Shown: positions 59,140 to 64,000 of the stretch, piece after piece
How the letters are laid out: each line of letters starts with the position of its first letter
Numbering within the stretch: the first letter of the stretch is position 1
Source: JBMNEH01 sp050948665
GTDB lineage: Bacteria > Bacillota > Clostridia > Christensenellales > UMGS416
Length of the DNA stretch: 64,000 bases
Assembly: GCA_050948665.1 (NCBI GenBank)
Contig: JBMNEH010000001.1
Coordinates: 620,001-684,000, forward strand
Direction of reading: 5' to 3'
Program-made: the position numbers and the translations under genes
The notes under the pieces: model-generated
The model's input: only the letters and a program-made list of their open reading frames with translations
Databases searched by the model: none
Told to the model about the DNA's origin: nothing

Positions 59140-59164
59140 AAAAGCCGCCCTGAAAAGGGGCGGC
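59140..59164 (-). terminator. Terminator of the leuS-thioredoxin operon
   Basis: GCCGCCC (59144-59150) pairs with GGGCGGC (59158-59164), and the minus strand continues TTTT. It lies ten bases after the thioredoxin stop codon. Confidence 0.82.
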
Positions 59165-59174
59165 GGGCATGGGA

Positions 59175-59489
59175 TTACATGTATTTATCCAGTATCTCCC
59201 GGATGCTGGAAGCCGGGACACTGCCCACGAGTTTATCAACGGGCTTTCCGTTCATAAACAGCAGCAGTGTGGGTATGGATCGTATGCCGAACCGCATGGT
59301 CAGCCCGGTCTCCTCGTCGACATTGACCTTTCCGACCAGTACACGGCCTTCATATTCACCGGCAATCTGTTCCACCACCGGAGCCAACATGCGGCAGGGC
59401 CCGCACCAGGCTGCCCAAAAGTCCACAAGCACCGGCATACCGGCTTCTTCCATCTCCTTGTCAAAGGTTAGGGATGAAAAACTCTTCAT
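59175..59489 (-). CDS. Thioredoxin family protein
   Basis: This is a second thioredoxin, 104 residues long, with the active site WCGPC in FWAAWCGPCRMLAP and the cis-proline in RSIPTLLLF. It is a normal-length cytosolic disulfide reductase. GGAGGGAG lies seven bases before the start. It follows leuS by 46 bases on the same strand and shares its terminator, so the two probably form one transcript. It differs clearly in sequence from the thioredoxin at 24567. Confidence 0.93.
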   Translation of the reverse strand: MKSFSSLTFDKEMEEAGMPVLVDFWAAWCGPCRMLAPVVEQIAGEYEGRVLVGKVNVDEETGLTMRFGIRSIPTLLLFMNGKPVDKLVGSVPASSIREILDKYM

Positions 59490-59535
59490 AACATACTCCC
59501 TCCGTTGGTCCTCCGTTCGGGAAATGCGGGTTTTT

Positions 59536-61956
59536 TTATCCGATTACAATATTGCAGATACGCTTTGGGATCGCGATGATTTTACGGACGGTTTTTCCCT
59601 CGAGAAGGGATTGCACCGTCGGCTCCGCCAAGGCGGCGGCTTCTATGGCTTTGGCATCGGCATCGGCGGGCACAATGATACGGGCGCGCACCTTGCCGTT
59701 GATCTGCACTGCCATTTCTATGGTGGCTTCCGCGCATAATTCCTCCACATATTCCGGCCAGGGCGCCGTGGCAAGAAGCCCCTCAAAGCCTTTCTCGGCC
59801 CAAAGCTCCTCAGTGATGTGAGGCGCTACGGGATTCAGCAAACGGAGCAACGCAGAGAACTCGCCCCGGGTCACACTGCATTTGGAAACCAGAGCATTGG
59901 TCATTTCCATCATGGCGGCGATCGCCGTATTAAACTTCATGGCTTCGTAATCCTCGCCGACCTTCCGGATCGTGCGGTGCGTAAGCGCGGTGGTATCGGG
60001 AGCGTAACCGGTTTCCTCCGTCATACAGTCGGCCAGCCGCCACACCCGTTCCAGGAATCTGCGGCAACCCGCCACACCGTTGGTGGACCAAGGTATGGGC
60101 TGATCGAAGGCGCCCATGAACATCTCATAGGTGCGGAAGGCGTCGGCGCCGTATTGGGCGACCATATCATCGGGATTGATGACATTGCCCCGAGATTTGC
60201 TCATTTTCTGCCCGTCTTCACCCAGGATCATACCGTGGCTGGTACGTTTTGCATAGGGTTCGGGGGTGGGTACCGCGCCGATATCGTAAAGGAACTTGTG
60301 CCAGAACCTTGAGTAGAGAAGATGCAATGTTGTATGCTCCATGCCGCCGTTATACCAGTCTACCGGCAGCCAGTACTTCAGTTTCTCCGGGTCTGCCAGC
60401 GTCTGATCGTTATGGGGGTCAATATAACGCAGGAAGTACCAGCTGGATCCAGCCCACTGGGGCATGGTATCGGTTTCCCGCGTCGCGGCGCCGCCGCAAC
60501 GGGGACAGGTGGTGTTTACCCAGTCGGTAACCGCAGCCAGGGGGGACTCGCCCTCCCTGCCGGGCTTGAATTCGCTTACCTGGGGAAGCTCCAGAGGCAA
60601 CGCTTCCTCGGGCAGCGGCACCCATTCCCCGCAATGACCGCACCATACCAGCGGAATGGGCTCGCCCCAGTAGCGCTGCCGGGAGAACACCCAATCCCGG
60701 AGCTTATAATTGACCGTGGCTTTGCCGACACCTTTCTCTTCCAGAAAACAGGTAATAGCCTCCTTGGCTTCCGATACCTGCATCCCGTCCAGGAAGCCGG
60801 AGTTGACCAGTATGCCGGTTTCGGTATTGGTGTAGGCTTCTTTTGCCACATCTCCCCCGGCGACCACCTCTATGACCGGAAGGCCGTATTTTCGAGCAAA
60901 TGCCCAGTCCCGGGTATCGTGGCCCGGAACCGCCATAATGGCGCCGGTGCCATAGCTGACCAGTACATAATCGGAGATAAACACCGGAATGACACGGCCG
61001 TTCACAGGGTTGACCGCATCCAGCCCCACAAGCCTGACGCCGGTTTTCTCTTTCTCGGCAGCCATTTCCGTCCGGTCAAAATCGGACTTACCGGCGGCTT
61101 CCCGGCAATAGACCCGCACCTCAGCCGCGTTCTCCAGCCTGTCCATGTACTTCTGTACAAGGGGATGCTCGGGGCTCAGCACCATATATGTCGCGCCGAA
61201 AAGAGTATCGGGGCGGGTGGTGAACACCCGGATATTCTCGTCATATTCCGCCAGACGGAAATCCACTTCCGCGCCCTGACTCCGACCGATCCAGTGGACT
61301 TGCTGGGCTTTGATCTTCTCCAGGAAATCCACGGTTTCCAGCCCGTCCAGCAGCTTCTGGGCGTAATCGGTGATACGGAGCATCCACTGGCTCTTGGTTT
61401 TCCGCACAACGGGGGAGCCACAGCGCTCACAGTGGTTCTCCACCACCTCCTCGTTGGCCAGACCTACCTTGCAATTCGTGCAGAAGTTGATGGGCATGCT
61501 GGTTTTGTAAGCCAGCCCATGCTTAAAGAGCTGGAGGAAGATCCATTGTGTCCAATGATAATAGGAGGGATCCGTGGTGTTTACCTCACGGGTATAGTCA
61601 AAGGAAAAACCCAAGCTTTGGAGTTGCCGTCGGAACCAGTCCACATTTCGTTCGGTGACAATGGCGGGATGGACGTTGTTGGCGATCGCATAATTTTCCG
61701 TGGGCAGCCCGAAGGCGTCCCAACCGATGGGATATAGCACATTATAGCCCTGCATCCGCCGTTTACGGGAAATGATATCCAAAGCGGTGTTGGAACGGGG
61801 ATGCCCCACATGAAGCCCCGCACCGGAGGGATAGGGAAACTCGATCAGCCCGTAGAACTTGGGCTTTGTGAAATCATCCTGTGCATGGAAGACTCCGGTA
61901 TCCTCCCAGATTTTCTGCCACTTTCCCTCGATCTCCGCCGGATTGTACTCGCGCAT
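59536..61956 (-). CDS. leuS: Leucyl-tRNA synthetase
   Basis: LeuS charges tRNA-Leu. The 806-residue protein has the class-I motifs HVGHP (residues 49-53, in PYPSGAGLHVGHPRS) and KMSKS in GQKMSKSRGNVINPDD. A zinc-type cysteine set is seen in FCTNCKVGLANEEVVENHCERCG. The editing domain contains TTRPDTLFGATYMVLSPEHP and GTGAIMAVPGHDTRDW with the editing Asp. The C-terminal anticodon-binding domain is complete. I chose the ATG at 61956 with AGGAGG ahead of it. The transcript leader is only about 28 bases, so the T-box common for this gene in Firmicutes is absent. Confidence 0.97.
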   Translation of the reverse strand: MREYNPAEIEGKWQKIWEDTGVFHAQDDFTKPKFYGLIEFPYPSGAGLHVGHPRSNTALDIISRKRRMQGYNVLYPIGWDAFGLPTENYAIANNVHPAIVTERNVDWFRRQLQSLGFSFDYTREVNTTDPSYYHWTQWIFLQLFKHGLAYKTSMPINFCTNCKVGLANEEVVENHCERCGSPVVRKTKSQWMLRITDYAQKLLDGLETVDFLEKIKAQQVHWIGRSQGAEVDFRLAEYDENIRVFTTRPDTLFGATYMVLSPEHPLVQKYMDRLENAAEVRVYCREAAGKSDFDRTEMAAEKEKTGVRLVGLDAVNPVNGRVIPVFISDYVLVSYGTGAIMAVPGHDTRDWAFARKYGLPVIEVVAGGDVAKEAYTNTETGILVNSGFLDGMQVSEAKEAITCFLEEKGVGKATVNYKLRDWVFSRQRYWGEPIPLVWCGHCGEWVPLPEEALPLELPQVSEFKPGREGESPLAAVTDWVNTTCPRCGGAATRETDTMPQWAGSSWYFLRYIDPHNDQTLADPEKLKYWLPVDWYNGGMEHTTLHLLYSRFWHKFLYDIGAVPTPEPYAKRTSHGMILGEDGQKMSKSRGNVINPDDMVAQYGADAFRTYEMFMGAFDQPIPWSTNGVAGCRRFLERVWRLADCMTEETGYAPDTTALTHRTIRKVGEDYEAMKFNTAIAAMMEMTNALVSKCSVTRGEFSALLRLLNPVAPHITEELWAEKGFEGLLATAPWPEYVEELCAEATIEMAVQINGKVRARIIVPADADAKAIEAAALAEPTVQSLLEGKTVRKIIAIPKRICNIVIG

Positions 61957-61990
61957 TATGTCCTCCTCCAACCCCATTTGGGTTCGCGTT

Positions 61991-62019
61991 ATTATACAAT
62001 ACTCCCGCACCGTTTGCAA
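61991..62019 (-). promoter_or_regulatory. Promoter of leuS
   Basis: On the minus strand TTGCAA (62019-62014), a 17-bp spacer and TATAAT (61996-61991) lie 34 bases before the start codon. In the short leader AACCC and GGGTT could pair just before the ribosome binding site. Confidence 0.85.
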
Positions 62020-62235
62020 GACGGAGCGGGAACGCGATCGTCTTTGGAGGGATCAGGGCATCCGCCGGCGCCGGGGCAAGCGGCAAAGGCCTTCCTCGAA
62101 TTCAACACATCATGAAAACAGCGGAATGGAAAGAAAAAGTTATTATAAATTTGCTGGCTTCAAAAACTTTAGCGAGGCAAGAAGAGAAAAAAGCGAATAA
62201 AAACAGGATTTTGACTAACGTATATGATGAATTTC

Positions 62236-62244
62236 TGTTATGAT
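62236..62244 (+). promoter_or_regulatory. Extended -10 promoter of the GH3 gene
   Basis: TGT-TATGAT is an extended -10 element. A TTGACT at 62211-62216 is too far (22 bases) for a normal -35 box. The start codon lies about 100 bases downstream, giving a long leader. Confidence 0.5.
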
Positions 62245-62347
62245 ATAGAAAAGCAAAGCGATAATGCGGCATAGATCCTTTGCATTTCACCTGTACCGGG
62301 GAAACCGATGCGGACTGTACCGCATTCAACCAAATAAGGAGGTCATT

Positions 62348-64000
62348 ATGGAATTACTTGAGTACGAAAAGAAGCACCTGGAGATCCTGCGCCGTTCCTT
62401 GGCGGAATGTACCGTACTACTGAAGAGCAACGGCGATTTCCCTCTGGCTGCCCCTGGCAAGATCGCAGCCTACGGTTGCGGTGTCCGCAAGACCGTCAAG
62501 GGCGGCACCGGATCCGGGGAAGTCAACTCCCGCTATTTTATCAATGTAGAGCGGGGCTTGAAGGACGCCGGATTCACTATTACCACCGATAAGTGGCTGG
62601 ATGCTTACGATGCCGCCTATATGGAAGCCCGGAAGGCTTTCCATGCAAGAATGAGAGCTGAAGCCAGGGCCAATAAGACACTTGCGGTTCTGTACGCCAT
62701 GGGTAAGGCCATGCCTGAGCCCGAGTATCAACTGCCTTTGGACGGCGAAGGCGATGTGGCGATTTACGTGCTGTCCCGAATCTCCGGTGAGGGCAATGAC
62801 CGTGACCCGGTAGGCGGCGATATCAAGTTGTCCGATACCGAAAAGCGGGACATTATGGAACTGCATCAAAAATACGAGAAGTTCATGCTGGTAATCAATG
62901 CCGGCGGCGCGGTGGACTTGAGCGGGATCAGCGGGGTCAAGAATATTCTGGTGCTGTCTCAGTTGGGAGTGGAGACCGGCGCGGCTCTGGCGGACATTCT
63001 GCTGGGCAAGCAGAATCCCAGCGGTAAGCTGGCAACCACCTGGTCTAAGTGGGAGGATTACTTTCCCATGGAGGATTTCGGTGACCATAATGATACCCAC
63101 TACCGGGAAGGTATCTATGTGGGTTACCGTTATTTTGATGCCGTGGGTAAAAAAGCTCTATTCCCTTTCGGTTATGGCTTGAGTTACACTACTTTCTCCA
63201 TCACAAATGCCGAAGCGTCTGTTTGGGCGGATCAGGTCACCGTCACCGCAACGGTAACCAATACCGGCACCCGTCCGGGTAAGGAAGTAGTTCAGGTTTA
63301 CGTTTCTTGCCCCGAGGGAAAACTGGACAAGCCCTATCAGGAGCTGGCCGCTTTCGGCAAGACCAAACTGCTGTCTCCCGGTGAGGCGGAGAAGCTAAAG
63401 CTCTCCTTCTCCATGAAGGATCTGGCATCTTATGACGAAGAAACCGCCGCATGGATCCTGGAGAAGGGCAATTATGTGATCCGCACGGGCAATTCCAGTG
63501 TGGACACAAAGGTTATTGCCATAGTAGTTCTGGAGGATACCGTGAATGTGCTGCAAGTCCGCAACACCTGCGGCAAGCCCGACTTCACCGATTGGAAGCC
63601 GAAAACCGGGATCCCGGCCGCCATCGACGGTTCCGTTCCTGTTTTGCCGATGGATCGTGCCGCTTTGGCCGGAGAAGCCGTGTCCTACGATACGGAATAT
63701 CCCGTTGACGACACCGTGGCAGCCCTAACGGATGAACAGCTGGCCTATACGGGTATTGGCCGGTTCAGCGGTTCCATCAGTGTCATCGGAGAAGCCAGCA
63801 GTCAGGTCGCCGGCGCGGCAGGTGAATCCACCTCAAGGATCCCCAGCATTCCCGGCATGGTTATGGCTGACGGGCCTGCCGGAGTTCGTGTGAGTCCCAA
63901 GTTCTACCGTGACGAAAAGGGTGCGCACACAGTGGGCCGGAGCGGCATGCCGGAAAGCATCGCAGAGTTTATGCCTGCGCCCGTTCTGTGGATCATGAAT
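62348..64000 (+). CDS. Permuted GH3 beta-glucosidase (partial, runs off the window)
   Basis: The open frame begins at the ATG 62348 after AAGGAGG and continues without a stop for 551 codons to the window edge. It has the swapped domain order known from Ruminococcus albus and Butyrivibrio beta-glucosidases. The usual C-terminal alpha/beta domain comes first (about 1-230, with AAYGCGVRKTVKGGTGSGEVNSR). The fibronectin-like domain follows (about 280-400). The TIM barrel starts only near residue 455 (LTDEQLAYTGIGRFSG, then RIPSIPGMVMADGPAGVR). The catalytic nucleophile would lie beyond the edge. No signal peptide is seen, so it acts in the cytosol on cello- or other beta-glucosides. Confidence 0.9.
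   Translation, partial: MELLEYEKKHLEILRRSLAECTVLLKSNGDFPLAAPGKIAAYGCGVRKTVKGGTGSGEVNSRYFINVERGLKDAGFTITTDKWLDAYDAAYMEARKAFHARMRAEARANKTLAVLYAMGKAMPEPEYQLPLDGEGDVAIYVLSRISGEGNDRDPVGGDIKLSDTEKRDIMELHQKYEKFMLVINAGGAVDLSGISGVKNILVLSQLGVETGAALADILLGKQNPSGKLATTWSKWEDYFPMEDFGDHNDTHYREGIYVGYRYFDAVGKKALFPFGYGLSYTTFSITNAEASVWADQVTVTATVTNTGTRPGKEVVQVYVSCPEGKLDKPYQELAAFGKTKLLSPGEAEKLKLSFSMKDLASYDEETAAWILEKGNYVIRTGNSSVDTKVIAIVVLEDTVNVLQVRNTCGKPDFTDWKPKTGIPAAIDGSVPVLPMDRAALAGEAVSYDTEYPVDDTVAALTDEQLAYTGIGRFSGSISVIGEASSQVAGAAGESTSRIPSIPGMVMADGPAGVRVSPKFYRDEKGAHTVGRSGMPESIAEFMPAPVLWIMN

Larger units (their letters stand above)
61957..62347. other. Intergenic region between leuS and the GH3 gene
   Basis: This 391-base divergent stretch holds the two promoters listed separately and no convincing gene. 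The part from 62100 to 62250 is distinctly richer in A and T than its surroundings. A direct repeat CTGTACCG occurs at 62291-62298 and 62315-62322, in the leader of the GH3 gene. Small open frames here lack ribosome binding sites. Confidence 0.7.

Noticed and set aside
61957..62110. T-box riboswitch upstream of leuS
   Set aside because: No T-box consensus or specifier-loop-like structure is visible and the promoter is too close to the start codon.
62113..62243. 43-codon frame in the AT-rich stretch between leuS and GH3
   Set aside because: There is no ribosome binding site, and the frame ends within the presumed promoter of the GH3 gene.
62417..63100. Long open frame on the minus strand opposite the GH3 gene
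   Set aside because: It is antisense to a clear GH3 domain sequence, has no ribosome binding site and no recognisable protein features.
1..64000. CRISPR array, transposase, integrase or prophage genes
   Set aside because: No regularly spaced repeats, transposase or integrase motifs or phage structural genes were found on either strand.

Overview
The window looks like a chromosomal segment from an anaerobic, GC-rich (by eye clearly above 50%) Gram-positive bacterium of the Clostridia, probably a gut or rumen Oscillospiraceae/Christensenellales-type organism. The evidence is strong AGGAGG-type ribosome binding sites, sigma-A promoters of the TTGACA-N17-TATAAT kind, many lipobox lipoproteins, CUT1 sugar importers without their own ATPase, a diiron flavoprotein (FprA type), GlpP, RarA, DUF1836 and DUF4349 proteins, and a circularly permuted GH3 enzyme. 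Species cannot be named from sequence alone. No rRNA, CRISPR array, insertion sequence or prophage was seen, and there is one tRNA gene.

Layout. 1-3895: LplB/YtcP/LplA-like oligosaccharide importer. 4053-5375 (minus): tRNA-Pro and a Gfo/Idh/MocA dehydrogenase. 5455-9655: MarR regulator plus a heterodimeric ABC exporter under a tandem operator. 9774-12249: AIM24-family protein, a rhodanese-thioredoxin lipoprotein and an Rrf2 regulator. 12258-16108: potABCD polyamine importer behind a 17-bp palindrome. 16280-22243 (minus): response regulator, kinase, ABC ATPase, FtsX permease and an extracellular CARDB-like protein. 22472-24875 (minus): FprA flavoprotein with its Crp/Fnr regulator, then thioredoxin. 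25060-30375: DUF4349 lipoprotein, DUF1836 protein, DMT transporter, URO-D-like protein and carboxylesterase. 30522-36598: alpha-glucan locus (binding protein, MalF, MalG, surface alpha-amylase, probable glucan-binding lipoprotein). 36757-38923 (minus): PurN and a CrtI-like oxidoreductase. 39175-41267 (minus): ATPase plus TOPRIM-like protein, a candidate defence module. 41431-46645: GlpP, lipoproteins, AEC transporter, PlsC. 46720-51969: ferredoxin-like DUF362 protein, GPH sugar symporter, GH42 beta-galactosidase. 52131-54902: MATE exporter and RarA. 54985-59085: peptidoglycan-binding protein, PP2C phosphatase and GH32 enzyme. 59175-61956 (minus): thioredoxin and LeuS. 62348-64000: permuted GH3 glucosidase running off the edge.

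Taken together the region serves scavenging of plant or host glycans (alpha-glucan, beta-galactoside, fructan or sucrose, beta-glucoside), oxygen/NO and sulfur-redox defence, envelope stress and export. Genes in operons are commonly coupled by ATGA or other short stop/start overlaps. The least explained items are the ATPase/TOPRIM pair, the IscR-type-like palindrome before the pot operon, the small lipoprotein after the amylase, and the conserved-looking C-terminal domain of the peptidoglycan-binding protein.
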